From assembly GCF_036588685.1 (NCBI RefSeq), contig NC_086374.1, positions 71,236,457-71,300,456 of the forward strand: a stretch of DNA of 64,000 nucleotides. Reading direction: 5' to 3'. The notes beneath the pieces were generated by a model. That model was not told the origin of the DNA. It ran no database searches and worked only from the letters and a program-made list of their open reading frames with translations. This DNA is from Mytilus trossulus (taxonomy: Eukaryota; Mollusca; Bivalvia; Mytilida; Mytilidae). This document shows, in pieces, positions 1 through 11,439 of the stretch; positions within the stretch are counted from its first letter, which is position 1; each line of letters starts with the position of its first letter. Made by a program: the position numbers and the translations under genes.

Positions 1-690
1 TGCTGCTCAAGATAAACCAGGACAATGTAAAACGCTGAATTTTGAGTGAAGCATTTACCTACAGTACGCTGAAAATTTAGAACTTTTGAAAGTCAAGGAA
101 ATACCAAAACCACAACAATTGAAGACGTGTTTGGACAAAGGAAAAGTTAAACCTTTCAAAATCCATCTACTGGCTCCTTTGCCCTAGGGAGAGGAAACGT
201 AAGTTTCTTTGTAAAAAGACCTATTTTAAATGATTGTTAGTTGCCAGTTTCATGCTAGTTCAAGACGATTACAAACTTGTAGAGAGCTCGGTACTCTTTC
301 TACACGCATCATTTTGACTATACTTTGCTGCGTTCTTTTACTTTGCTGAAAGCGGATTGGCGTAACTTTAAAAGGTACAACAAAACGTTGTCAAAGGGAG
401 CCAACATTTAACTTCAAAAGGGAGAGGATTTTTGTCAAGTGAAAAAAAATATTTTCGCGCTAACCGCAAATAATTCAGTACGGTTTTCCATGATATCAAT
501 CAAATCATTTTGTTCAAAATTTAACACAATCATGAGGTATTAGGATAATCTGGAGATCGAATATTTTTGTACACTGCATAAACAAAAATTATTATTTTTC
601 GTGAAATTGTGGATCATAATACTTTTTAGGGAAAATCATACCCCCTTTTGTTGGGTTTAATGTTCGCTATCTGACTAGGCTCTTACCTTT
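1..690. other. no gene seen
   Basis: This is AT-rich sequence without a convincing reading frame, splice-site pattern or repeat I recognise. Frames are short and broken on both strands. Confidence 0.5.
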
Positions 691-1030
691 TCAAATTCAG
701 TGTTCAGCACCTGAAATTTTCAGGGATTATGTAGAATCACTGGCTAGTTGAGTGATTATGTAGAATCCCTGAAATTTTCAGAGATTATGTATAATCATTA
801 GAAAAAACATCAGGGATTCTACATAATAACTGAAATGAAGAAATAGTTGTATTTATAAAAAAAAAGTTAATAAAAATAAAATAATTAATTCTATAAAATC
901 ACATAAAAACATCATAATAAAGTAACAAAAATTGTAACAATATATCAAAATGTTAAACCCATTTTTTTCTAAAGTTGGGCACACTATATTAAAATGTTAA
1001 ATATAGTTTCCTTTTCCTTCACATATCGAA

Positions 1031-1420
1031 TCAGATTTTAACAACACGCCGAAGAGAAATAAAAAGTTCAGTAAAAACACACGAAGGTACCCCCCCCCCC
1101 CCCACACACACACACACACACACAAAAATTAAAAAAAAAATGAATGGGAATTTTCCAATCTTGAACTGGTTCGAGCTAGAAAGATAAAGATGCCCTTGTT
1201 TTGTGGTCAGGCAATATCCTTTTTTATACCTTTTTTTAAGAATTGCCATTATGTTTTTGGGGTTTCCCTTTCCTTTTTTATCCTGTCGAATTGCTATGAG
1301 AATATGCAAGCTTCCTCTTACAGTTTGTTCTATTTGTCAATCCCAAGTGCTGCCTGTTTTTCTTTTCATTTAGATGTCTAAGTTCTCACAGTTTGAATTT
1401 CTTGCAAATTGTTCTTTGAA
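1031..1420 (-). pseudogene. Relic of a KRBA2/SCAND3-like (IS3EU-type) integrase C-terminus
   Basis: The minus strand encodes a stretch with NPKNIMAILKKRYKKGYCL, then TKQGHL, then NQFKI. I recall this pattern from the C-terminus of KRBA2/SCAND3-like integrases of molluscs and cnidarians, where a short beta-barrel-like segment follows the DDE core (from memory, not searched). Upstream, in other frames, pieces such as QAALGIDK suggest the frame is broken several times. A C-run followed by a CA-dinucleotide run (1089-1123) interrupts the end. Only the C-terminal part is visible and no catalytic core was found, so it cannot make a working protein. It could be a chance match, but its place between the palindromic end clusters supports a transposon origin. 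Confidence 0.45.
1089..1123. repeat. (C)n(CA)n simple repeat
   Basis: A homopolymer run of C continues into about ten CA dinucleotides. Confidence 0.95.
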
Positions 1421-1935
1421 CAACAAAAAAACACACAAAAAAGTTGTTCTATAATCTACTTCACCATTTGCTTTACATGTATCACAAATAACATGCTTGT
1501 GGATTTACAAATAGAGCATGAATATCCATTTGACGATGGCTTTTAATAAACAAACAATACATGTAACGCTATCGTTATAAAGGGAAGGTTAATATTAATA
1601 TTATATATTCTTCAACTAAACCTTGTGTTGGTTATATCTTTTAGAGCATCCCCTGTGTTTAAAAGCTAAATTATTTCATCTGGCAAGGAAAATGAAAGAA
1701 ACTTAAAAGTCTATATCAATTTTGTTTATAAAACAAAGGACCATTAAATTATTCATAATCCCTGAAATCATATTAGGGAATTTGTAGAATAATTATCAGA
1801 AAATGATCAGAGACTATCTAAAATCACTTGTCACTTTCAGGGATTATATATAATTACTAATGATTTTAATGATTCTACATATTCCCTAAAAAATCAGGGA
1901 TTCTACATAATCCTTGATTATACAAATTCACTGTA

Positions 1936-2777
1936 ACATATCTATGATAAGTTTATTTAAATACGTTATAGCAGTATCCTGGCTCCAAGCTACTCATATT
2001 TTATCTTACTCTAACATTCAGCGTGTATATCGGATAGCAGTGTGAAATAGATAACAACAACCTCCCATATTCGTGGCTAGCACAACATTCATTGCGACAC
2101 CATAAATTCAGGTCACCAATGATAAAAGGCGACATATGATCCATTTCCAATCGAAAGAAAAAAGAAAAAAAAATGTTAAAAAATTGCATCAGGAAACATT
2201 CAAAGCCGAAATAAGGTTGAAGGTGATCGTTCAATATGTAATTTAATGATTCTTCTGCTGTAATGATTACTGATAGGAAGAAGTGGTAAAGCAAAACAAA
2301 ACAATTTGAAATCAAATTTTAGATAATACACGTGAATCGAGCCTTTTTATTGCTTAAAATTCAGTAGAAAATGTATATACATACCCAACCCTTCCATACT
2401 ATTCAGCCGTTTGCGAGTTTTTCCGTGTTCACTATTTCTCTTAAATGATAAGCACTTGGAAAACGAAATAGTTCTGAATTATTTATCTGAAACGTTAAGC
2501 TTTAAGAGATTTTTTAAAACGTAAATAAACTTCTGGTGGATGCAGTTTCAAATAAGTTTAATCTTTTTCTTTCAAAAGATGTAAACCTTAAACATGTGAG
2601 GATACTGTTGTCTTATGTGATGATCAATCTTTAAATTATTTATTTTGCAATTAAAAATGATTTGATATAGTTCGTGCTTTTTATTCTTAACTAAGAATGA
2701 TAATAATAATAGCCTTACTTCTTGTTTTATAATGAATTCTCCGCTTTTGAGAAACATTTATTTTGTATCCAATATTT
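1936..2777. other. no gene seen
   Basis: Short AT-rich frames only, with no recognisable domain, RNA gene or repeat. Confidence 0.5.
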
Positions 2778-3190
2778 CACTGCTAAATCATCCATTCGTA
2801 AATTTTACGGACGCCATCACGAGTTGGTTGACCGTTATGGAATAACCGTTTCACAAATGATATCGGATATGTTCCTTACGTCGTAACTACAATCCCCTTC
2901 CCTTTCATGAATTTGACCTACCGAATTAGACTATTTACCGGATTTGTAATCACATAAGCAACACGACGGGTGCCGCATGTGGAGCAGGATCTGCTTACCC
3001 TTCCGGAGCACCTGAGATCACCCCTAGTTTTTGGTGGGGTTCGTGTTGTTTATTCTTTAGTTTTCTATGTTGTGTCATGTGTCCTATTGTTTTTCTGTTT
3101 GTCTTTTTCATTTTTAGCCATGGCGTTGTCAGTTTGTTTTAGATTTACGAGTTTGACTGTCCCTTAGGTATCTTTCGTCCTTCTTCTCTT
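2778..3190 (+). mobile_element. 3' end of a retroelement: C-terminal coding tail plus 3' UTR (copy A)
   Basis: Positions 2788-2888 read in one plus-strand frame as KFYGRHHELVDRYGITVSQ, then MISDMF, ending in TAA. I recall this as the C-terminus of reverse-transcriptase-domain proteins common in bivalve and fish genomes (from memory). The untranslated tail follows, with GTGGAGCAGGATCTG, GGAGCACCTGAGATCACCCC and GGCGTTGTCAGTTTG. The same tail recurs at about 11.04 and 45.6 kb on the plus strand and, broken into pieces, at 38.75-44.9 kb on the minus strand. In the 44.9-kb copy the coding tail sits directly upstream of the same 3' UTR, which ties the two parts together. No upstream reverse-transcriptase core is present, so this is a 5'-truncated copy. 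Confidence 0.6.
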
Positions 3191-3194
3191 CTTT

Positions 3195-4960
3195 TACAGC
3201 TCTCTGCCTCTGATCTGGTTTTATACAAATTATTTTCAATAAGTAACAGTAAATGTTTATTTCATTTTGTTTCCTTGCATCCCGCTTTTATTCCGTTTCG
3301 CAGTTTACAGGTCCACCTCTTTTAGCTCCTTTTCTATTTTTAATATTTTCATCAAAAATCTAAAAAAAATAATCAAACTTTTAAAAAGCGAAATAATGAA
3401 AGCTGCACGTTAAGTTTTAGTACTTTAAAAGTTTTATTAAACATCCAAACTATCAATTTTACAAAAGATATTTACAATTTTAAATTTTTAATTATTTGGT
3501 GGAAAATTTGAAAATTTGAAAAATATTGCAATTATGATATTTGAAAACACAAATTCCTAATATTTTTGTGTTGTTAACCAATTAAAGTAGTCATTATCCA
3601 TTGTACACACAAGAAAAACTATTTCATTTCAAACTTTCACAATTGGTCAAATTTTAGATACTTTTCACGTTTTAAATTTGGTGATACTAGATATGACTCA
3701 TTATGCTATTTTTAAAACAAAAGCATCTAGGCAACTGACCCTTTTTCAGCACTAGTGATTATCTCCTATTTTATGAGGGGTTTGTGTTGCTCAAATTTCA
3801 AATTTTTGAGCAGAGATTTCTTCTTTGTAATAAATATCCAATAGTGTATAAGCCATTTACACAAGAAGTAGTACAACGAATAAAAACGAATAAAAACCAT
3901 TTTCTAACCTAAAGCTTTCATATGTTTATAAGGTAGATTCAATATTGTTACTTGCTATTTTCATTTCTGAACTCCATATCTATATATATACTGTATTTGT
4001 GCGATATTATGAATAACATTCAATTCGATTGCTCAATCTTCTCTTTTAAAAAGTGTGTAATTCTACTCAAGGCATGCTCTACGTTTACCATTTTTAAATC
4101 ACGTTTACAACACGTGAACTGTATATATGCATAATATCTCGCAAGGGTACTTATATTATAAGGATGAAAAATGTTAGGATCACTGAATAAGCAGTATAAT
4201 TACACTTATAGACATCAAAAGAAACATTATCTTAATTATCTCAAATCAACATGCCCAATTCAATCAAAAGTGTTACATATCAGACGGGTTAAGTGGACTG
4301 AATTTCTCCTTATAAATCCATTCTTTGATTGTAACATTAATTTCACCAGAGTCTCGTTATCAATAAAAATTATGTTAAGATGTTTGTTTCAGAAGGAGTT
4401 GTGGAAATGTCTTGTTTATGATAAATGACAGTCTAATAAAAAATTCTGCTGTTTGCTTAAAACTATAATTCTTTGATTGAAAGCAATGGTGTGATAAACT
4501 TTGTTTGCCCAGTTCCATTGTTTCGATTTGGCAACAGAAAAAAGCAACCAGTGATAATTGATACATGTCACGAAAAACAGCTTACACATTGCTGTAATTT
4601 ATTAATAGAATGTCGAATGATAGTAACAGATTTGATCTCTTTATAAAACATTGTTAAATGCAAACTGATATATAAAAGCGGGTGGCAATTTATTTTGGCT
4701 TAAATGCGTAGAACGATGTCATAACATACTAAAGGGGGCTCGAGGGGATGAATTCATTTTTTTTTTTAACAAAGGCTTTAGTTTGGTTCCTTCTATACAG
4801 TGTTCGGATATCAAAGTTGAATTGAATTTCTTACAGTTTATTAAAGTAAGGTCGAAAGAATTTTTTAAAACTATCATGATTTGAAATGAGTTCATTGTTC
4901 ATTTGTTTTACCTTAGATAAATGCTCATTCAAAAACTGAACATGAACAAAGTAAATGTAT
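3195..4960. other. no gene seen
   Basis: AT-rich sequence with only short frames and no family resemblance. Confidence 0.45.
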
Positions 4961-4969
4961 GACTATGGA

Positions 4970-5095
4970 TAATAGCTCTTCATCATTTATATAAGCTTTG
5001 GATTTCAAATATTTTGGCCACGAGCATCACTGAAGAGACATGAATTGTCGAAATGCGCATCTGGTGCAAGAAAATTGGTACCGCTAATTTTAGTA
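4970..5095 (+). repeat. Probable dispersed repeat fragment
   Basis: The segment with CATCACTGAAGAGACATGAA and GAAATGCGCATCTGGTGCA resembles a repeat I recall from many mussel transcripts and introns. Only one clear copy lies in this window, so the call rests on memory. Confidence 0.35.
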
Positions 5096-5212
5096 TAGTA
5101 AAGGCCATAATATTCTGCACTATTTACAATTATATATATTGTTTTATTAAGTATATATACTGTTTCTAACTAATGATGGGTTTTTTTTCTTCCTTTTTGT
5201 CTATATACACAG

Positions 5213-6925
5213 TTAAAAAGATGATAAGTTAATGTTATACAAATAGATAGTTCCCAGCATGTTAGTAAAGAGAAGAATATTTCTGTCTTGGTCAAAATGT
5301 ATACCCATAGGAAAATATATTCCGTTATTTTCTAACAATCGACGGGCATGCTGGCCATCTGGTGAAATTACGACAACACTGTTATCTGCGTGGGATGCCA
5401 CATACACATTGGAATAGTTATCAATTGCTACTCCACGAATCATCTTCAAAATTGAATCGTCTTTGTATTCCCAAACCTTCTGTCCTGTGATTGTGTAGCA
5501 TGTTACTGTATTTGTGGTACCGTTTGTATAATACATCTTGTATTTTGATGTTGTAACATAGTTCCAGTTATGCTTGCCATCGTCTTTAACTACTGTCGTG
5601 ACAGTACTTTCATCCGTAAATTCTGTTGTTTTGATACCACTTCCAGTTTCATAATATATTAGTCTTCCTTTATTATATGTAATGCCGTAGCAACGGTTAG
5701 ACGTTTTGATACTTTTCACAGTCTTTTTATTGACGATGTGGATAATTTCTATATGAAAAGGCTCTTTATTGTGGGTGATAGCAACGGTATTCTCACCAAT
5801 ACATGTAACATCTAACGGTTGGTGTGATACAGGTATTACACACACAAATGATCCATTTTCCTTGTGGATAACTAGACGGTCATTGGTTTGATCTACGAAG
5901 ACCATTTTACCAGTTGGCATGATGGTGCACCCCGAGATTCCAACTACCTCTCTCCCTTTCGGTATCTCAAATGTTTTCAATAAAGTAGGATTGATGTCAT
6001 TGATTGATTTTGATATCGTCGGTAGCATTAGTTGAGCTTGTTTGTCTCTAGTCATCGTCAGGGTTATAGTGGGTGGATTTTCTATAGCTGATATCTCTCC
6101 AATCTTTGTCATAGACAGTATGTCAGACATCTTGTTATCAATTATGCATTGTAGGTTTATTTGTTGTAAGCTTCCATCTGTTATTAACGACTGCATAAAT
6201 ATCTCTTCTTTTTGGATCTCGGCTTCAAACATTTTACCACCTAGAAATGTTTGAAGGTCAGTTGCAAAACTTTTCGTTGCGGAAATTCTCTTCTGTAGCT
6301 CATTTAGTGATTTATCATGGCATAAAATTTTTGAAAGAAATCTGTCTATTTGTGATTGGACTTTCTGTTCAGCAGCTTGGATATCTTGTTGTATTTCTTG
6401 TTCAAGATTATCTAGGTGTTTGTTTATTTTCTTTCGTACCTCTTTTATATCTGTCTGGAATCTCAGTCGCTGTTGGTGAATTTTCCCCAAATTCTGCTTT
6501 CTGTCTTCAATAATTTTTTTCATGTTGCTCTTCATATCTTTTAAAATTTGTTCCATAATGTCAAATAATGCGGAAGTCTTCGATGTTTTGACAATATCAT
6601 CAAGTGCCATTAAATCACAAGTTTTGTGGTTAGTTGTTATGCAAAGCGGACAACATGGTTTTTCATGTTGAGAACAGTAGAGCTGATACTTTTTCTCATG
6701 GTCTGAGCAATATTGGTTTATACTTGCTATTGCTTGTGGTATTTTTTTATAATTATGCACTGAAATGACTTCATGATTTCGTGAGGATTTGGAGGCACGA
6801 TGGTGTTTTTCGCATGATGAGCACAACCCTTCATCGCATTCAGAACACCAGAAGGCGGCCTCTTTCACCAAGTGTTGAGTTTCACACACACCACACAATA
6901 TTCCACTGGATGAAGCCATTTTAAA
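5213..6925 (-). CDS. RING-less TRIM-like B-box protein with coiled coil and C-terminal propeller (copy 1, intact)
   Basis: A single exon encodes 568 residues from the ATG at 6919. A splice acceptor (TTTTTGCAG) ends at 6926, six bases before that ATG, so the longer open frame upstream is intron. The first zinc-binding B-box (about residues 9-50, CGVC and WCSEC motifs) is followed by a second (about 71-108, YCSDHEKK and CCPLC motifs). A coiled coil spans about 125-235 and a C-terminal region of six-bladed propeller type about 320-568. There is no RING, so ubiquitin-ligase activity is not implied. In molluscs such proteins form large families of presumed innate-immune or protein-scaffold factors. 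An AATAAA signal lies about 65 bases after the stop (5143-5148). Two damaged paralogues lie upstream on the same strand. Confidence 0.85.
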   Translation of the reverse strand, partial: FKMASSSGILCGVCETQHLVKEAAFWCSECDEGLCSSCEKHHRASKSSRNHEVISVHNYKKIPQAIASINQYCSDHEKKYQLYCSQHEKPCCPLCITTNHKTCDLMALDDIVKTSKTSALFDIMEQILKDMKSNMKKIIEDRKQNLGKIHQQRLRFQTDIKEVRKKINKHLDNLEQEIQQDIQAAEQKVQSQIDRFLSKILCHDKSLNELQKRISATKSFATDLQTFLGGKMFEAEIQKEEIFMQSLITDGSLQQINLQCIIDNKMSDILSMTKIGEISAIENPPTITLTMTRDKQAQLMLPTISKSINDINPTLLKTFEIPKGREVVGISGCTIMPTGKMVFVDQTNDRLVIHKENGSFVCVIPVSHQPLDVTCIGENTVAITHNKEPFHIEIIHIVNKKTVKSIKTSNRCYGITYNKGRLIYYETGSGIKTTEFTDESTVTTVVKDDGKHNWNYVTTSKYKMYYTNGTTNTVTCYTITGQKVWEYKDDSILKMIRGVAIDNYSNVYVASHADNSVVVISPDGQHARRLLENNGIYFPMGIHFDQDRNILLFTNMLGTIYLYNINLSSF

Positions 6926-6989
6926 CTGCAAAAATAAATTATTGATCCCAAAACATGATGAAGAGTAAAACTTATTAATTTTCAATAAC

Positions 6990-7111
6990 TTTTTTTCATA
7001 TACCTTACTTGTAAATAAAAAAAGTTAAACTAGAGGCTCTGAAGACCCGACTTTTTTCATATACTTTACTTGTAAATAAAAAAAGTTTAACTAGAGGCTC
7101 TGAAGACCCGA
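6990..7111. repeat. Two tandem 61-bp units
   Basis: The unit runs from TTTTTTCATATAC to CTAGAGGCTCTGAAGACCCG and is repeated almost exactly. Its CTAGAGGCTCTGAAGACC part resembles the hairpin left end of the satellite element at 17105, so it is probably a duplicated fragment of that family. Confidence 0.85.
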
Positions 7112-7169
7112 ATCGTTTACCTGGTTAAAATTACCTCTTTAATATTAATTTTGTACCTTTATTGCAATT

Positions 7170-7540
7170 AGCTAATATAAAAAAAGAAGATGTGGTATGA
7201 TTTCCAATGAGACAATTATCCAAAAAAGACCAAAATGACACAGACATTAAAACAACTATAGGTTACCGTAAGGCCTTCAACAATATGCAAAGCTCATACC
7301 GCATAGTCAGCTATAAAAGGCCCCGATAAGACAATGTAAAACATTTCAAACGAAAAAACTAACGGCTTTATCTATGTAAAAAAATGAACGAAAAACAAAT
7401 ATGTTACACATAAACAAAAGACAACCACTGAATTACAGGCTCCTGACTTGGGACAGGCACATAAATAAATAATGTGATGGGGTTAAACATGTTAGCGGGA
7501 TCCCAACCCTCCCCCTAACCTGGGACAGTGGTATATGATA
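7170..7540 (+). repeat. Dispersed mussel-type repeat, family R1
   Basis: The repeat runs from AAGATGTGGTATGATTTCCA through CAATGAGACAATTATCC, GGCCTTCAACAATATGCAAA and CCGCATAGTCAGCTATAAA to ACCTGGGACAGTGG. Related copies lie near 11.3, 22.1-22.4 (minus), 26.15, 30.45-30.69 (two, head to head), 37.08, 50.7 and 60.5 kb. There is no coding content and the origin of the family (SINE-like or MITE-like) is not clear from these copies. Confidence 0.7.
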
Positions 7541-9642
7541 TTTTTGTTGAGCATGTTTCAATTAGAGTATGCATAATCAAACACGTCATAGATATTACTC
7601 GATTTATTTCACTTGACTGGGCGGAGTTCGCTTATTATAGAATATAACATCTAGAGACAGGTAATTTGTGATAAATTAATTGATAAAATGTTCAGTTATG
7701 GTCATCAATCTGGTTCAAATATGTAAACATGTGTATTCGCAAAATAAATAATGATTCACAGACGTTGATTTTCTTGTGTGGCGGAGTTAACATGTTTTTC
7801 AACTCCGCCACACAAGTAAAACTAACGACATCAGGTGTTAAATCTAACAATGGAAATCATGAAATCCGTAATAATTATAACGGCAATCATCCTTATCAGA
7901 CAAATCTTCGAATAGACTGTCCTTATGCAAATTGAAACGTAAACTCTGCTCGATCAGTTTAAAACACAGGATTGAAATTTAATAGTTTAGACACACGCAC
8001 GTTTCGTCTAGAAAAGACGCATCATTGACGCTCGACTCGTTTGAGAATGATTTCACCGTTTATAGTTTATATAAATTTCATTGCTGTTTTTGGAAAAACT
8101 GGCAAATTTAATATCAGATGACAATTAGGCCATTTTGACTAAACTGTAGATCTTTATTAGTTGATCTCTTACTCCGCACTCTATTAGACATTATTAGTAT
8201 ACGACTCTTCAAAAGACAGAAATCGGTCGACAGAAAACAAATCCGGGTTGCAAACTAAAATTGAGGGAAACACATCAACTATAAGAGGAAAACAAAAGAA
8301 CAACACAACACTGAAATGCAACAAAATCATCAAAATATAGTCGTGTTGACTTATTTGAAAATCTTATTGTGATTAACAATTTTGTCGTTAATTGTTTCTT
8401 AATTGTAATCTGTGTATTATACTTTTTGCATTCAAAAACATAACGAAAAGAGGGTGAAAACACAAGGACAATTATTCATCGAAGAGTCAAATTATTGGTT
8501 TTGACCTGGTTGACATACTTGTAGGTCTTATTTTGCCTCACAATTTTCCATATCTTGTTGCATTCTATGTATAAGCGTTTCGGCAAAAAAGTAGAAAAGT
8601 CATATAGGGACAATAATTCCTATATTGGGTCAGTTATCAATATCAGTAATGTTGGGGTTTTTTTTTGTATATATTTGATAATGCTTAACATCTTTGCCAT
8701 TTACCAATATAGTTTTCTAATTCTTTTTTTGGGGAGGAGGGTCTGCTCAAAATGCATATATTTAAGTAAAAGTTCACCAATCTTGGAATGGCAATAATTC
8801 TTATACAAAGGCCAATAGTTGATGTCAGCCATGATGACAAATATTTAGATCGTTTTGTAATTATCATTTTATATTTTCACAATATATGAGTATCTTTTAT
8901 GTTTCCAGCACAAACATCATAAAAAAATAAGATTTCATGCTCCTTATTGCAATTTTTACAATATCTTTTAGTCCAAATAGTTATGACGTCTTGAAAGACT
9001 TTTTTTCTGTGACGGCTTAAATTGGGAAAACTCGTCTTCTAATACAGTGTACCTCATATAAGGTACTCAATTTATTTGTACGATTTTTAAGAAATAGACC
9101 TTCTTGGCCTGTTTAACATTTAAACCCTGACAGTTTTGATCTTACTGTTTTCCTTTTTTATATATAATTAAAATTTAAAAAAGATCTCTTTCGAACAACA
9201 TGGCCCATGTTTGTTCAACATATCTCAGGAACATTCAGTTATCAGGTTTGTTATCATTTACCGCCATACGAAGAAAGACGTTTCATTGTGTAAACACACC
9301 TATATTTACATTAAACATTCAGATAGATATAAAACTAGTTTTCCATTATTGTAACTTATAAACCACAATACAAAATTGATGAAAGTCCCCCTATTTTGTT
9401 GACATGAAATTATTTCCATCATTCATATACCTCAATACTTATAATTAAACCTTAAAAGAATTACAAGCAAAATAATCAGAACAAACAACTATAAAATAGA
9501 TCAATATATTTATGTCAAGGTGATTCTAAACCAGATCATAACAATGAATTCAAAAGTATTATTTTAATACCATGCAACTCTTAAATTATATCTGTTGCTG
9601 ATGCATCGGTTTGAAGATATATAAACATATTAGTTAGTTTAC

Positions 9643-9720
9643 CTTAAACTGTGTATGTCTTCATAAATACCAGTATCAAAACATGTTATGTCTTCTCACA
9701 AGGTTAGTTATAAACCCGGA
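9643..9720 (-). other. Inferred non-coding first exon of B-box copy 1
   Basis: The donor at 9641-9642 bounds the exon on its 3' side. The 5' limit is a guess, since no clear start signal was found. The segment with CCGGATGT and GATATACTATACA just upstream recurs near 16.85 kb and, more diverged, near 28.67 kb, as expected if promoter regions were duplicated with the genes. Confidence 0.35.
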
Positions 9721-9729
9721 TGTCTATAG

Positions 9730-11030
9730 GTCACTAAAACATAACACCGATATACTATACATAAAAACAAACGCAACACATGTAACCCAAAATAACTGCT
9801 GGTTCTATGTTGCTGTGGAAAGAGTTAAAGTATGGCGGATGGACAACAGACACTCGAAAATTACACGCGTTTTCAAAATAAAACAAAATTAATAAGTGTA
9901 TATGTGTCTTGCACCAGGTCAAGAACCTGAAAAGTTATCATCTTGTGATGTACTTTAATGTTGTTTTCTAATTATGTGCTTTGGAAAATTTGAGCATTGG
10001 CTTTCGACGAACAGCAAGATATAAAGGGCACCAAATGACAAACGAAAAACAATTTATCGAAGATTGCAACCACACATCAGTATCCAATCTATAATAAATG
10101 TGTTTTTGCAACTTCTGAAAATAAGGATTACAATTTTGTGGGACATATCAATAGTTTTGCTCTCTAACATATCTTTTATATCGATGTTTTCTTGAAAGAA
10201 TCAATTATGACATTTAAAGGGTGTACGTTAATGTCATAAAGAGAGTCATATATATCATCGAAAATAAATACATTTCAGGGTCAGCATTTCCAGATTCCTG
10301 CAACAGACAATGTGCATGTATGATAGCGTCTAGGAAAATGGTAAATGAATGAACATAGAATACAAAGATTAACGAGGTTCATGAGACCACACAGGCACGT
10401 ACTAATGTTTATGAATATGCTAATGAATATGCAAATGCCGATCAAAAAAAGGAAATATGTGTCTGGATAGTTCATGGATCACAATGATGTTTTATACAAG
10501 TTATGCCTCTGCCCACAGGTAAAGAGGGGAGTTTGACTCAAAGTTTATGTATGTCTAAGATCAAGGTTATACATGCATGCCTATTATCTGTAGTCGATAT
10601 CTTTTCTCTTTCATTTTTAATTTTCAATCAACCTTTAAAAAAATAGTTGTCATTGAACAATAGTTTTGGCGCAACACTTTTTAACAGTTATATGTTGATG
10701 GAGAGATTAACTACTGATATCATGTTTTGCGAAAAGCGTCCCGCGCAATTTTTGATTCCTTTGCTTGCATCTCAGTTTCGCTGAACACAATTATTACCTT
10801 TCTTCAGAAGAATTAAGAATTATCATTTTAAAACACATCAGGGATAACTTATTTGAAATTTAAATCTAAATGATTGATTATCTGATTTATTTACGTCTTG
10901 TGGAAAATGTTACATGTTTGTTCAGGGTGAGAAAAAGAAAATTGAATAACTCCAAATGTAAGATATTATGATAAGAAATTGTCCATGCACTTTAAGTCCA
11001 TTATTGTTGAAAATGGTTGTGTTAACGTTG
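9730..11030. other. no gene seen
   Basis: Only short AT-rich frames are present. A short stretch near 10020-10040 (ATAAAGGGCACCAAATGACA) resembles part of repeat family R1 but is too short to be sure. Confidence 0.4.
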
Positions 11031-11037
11031 GAAGGAC

Positions 11038-11262
11038 AACTCGGTGCCACATGTGGTGTAGGATCTGTTTAACTTTCCGGTGCACCTGAGATCACCCCTT
11101 TTTTTTTGTGGGGTTCGTATTGTTTATTGTTTTGTTTTCTATGTTGTGGCATGTGTTCTATTGGTTGTCTGTTTGTCTTCTTTCATTTTTAGCCAAGCGT
11201 TGTCAGATTATTTTCGATTTTATGTTTGACTGTCCCTTTTGTATCTATCGTCCCTCTTATAT
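11038..11262 (+). mobile_element. Retroelement 3' UTR fragment (copy B)
   Basis: The sequence matches copy A from GGTGCCACATGTGG through GGTGCACCTGAGATCACCCC to AGCGTTGTCAGA and TTTGACTGTCCC. The coding tail is missing, so the copy is truncated further than copy A. Confidence 0.65.
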
Positions 11263-11284
11263 CCATGTTCCTGTCGCTTTCAAT

Positions 11285-11435
11285 AGATATAGGAAGATGT
11301 GGTGTGAGTGCCAATTAGACAACTCTCCATCCAAATAACAACTTTTAAAAAAAAGTAAACAATTATAGGTCAATGTACGGCCTTCAACGCGGAGCCTTGG
11401 CTCACACCGAACGACAAGCTATAAAGGGCCCCAAA
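11285..11435 (+). repeat. Dispersed repeat R1 fragment
   Basis: The fragment includes TAGACAACTCTCCATCC, TACGGCCTTCAACGCGGAGC and ACAAGCTATAAAGGGCCCC. It directly follows the retroelement tail. Confidence 0.7.
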
Positions 11436-11439
11436 ATTA

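Larger units (their letters stand above)
700..1932. mobile_element. Decayed element bounded by clusters of a palindromic GGATTATGTAGAATC motif
   Basis: Copies of GGGATTATGTAGAATC and its reverse complement cluster at about 706-835 and again at about 1755-1920, in both orientations. Such repeated, inverted motifs at the ends are typical of sub-terminal repeats of a DNA transposon. Between them lies the relic of an integrase-like protein on the minus strand. The exact ends and a target-site duplication could not be fixed because both ends have drifted. Confidence 0.5.
6926..9642 (-). other. Inferred 5'-UTR intron of B-box copy 1
   Basis: The acceptor at 6926-6928 is plain to see. The donor at 9641-9642 (AAG then GTAAAC on the minus strand) is inferred because the corresponding places upstream of copies 2 and 3 also keep GAG followed by GTAAA. 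Around it the three upstream regions share blocks, such as CATAACAAT followed by AAAAGTA. The intron contains a 61-bp tandem duplication and a dispersed repeat, and no coding frame I recognise. Confidence 0.5.

Noticed and set aside
6920..6985. Longer start of the B-box protein copy 1 (MKINKFYSS...)
   Set aside because: These codons lie upstream of a splice acceptor six bases before the ATG at 6919, and copy 2 shows the same arrangement. They are intronic.
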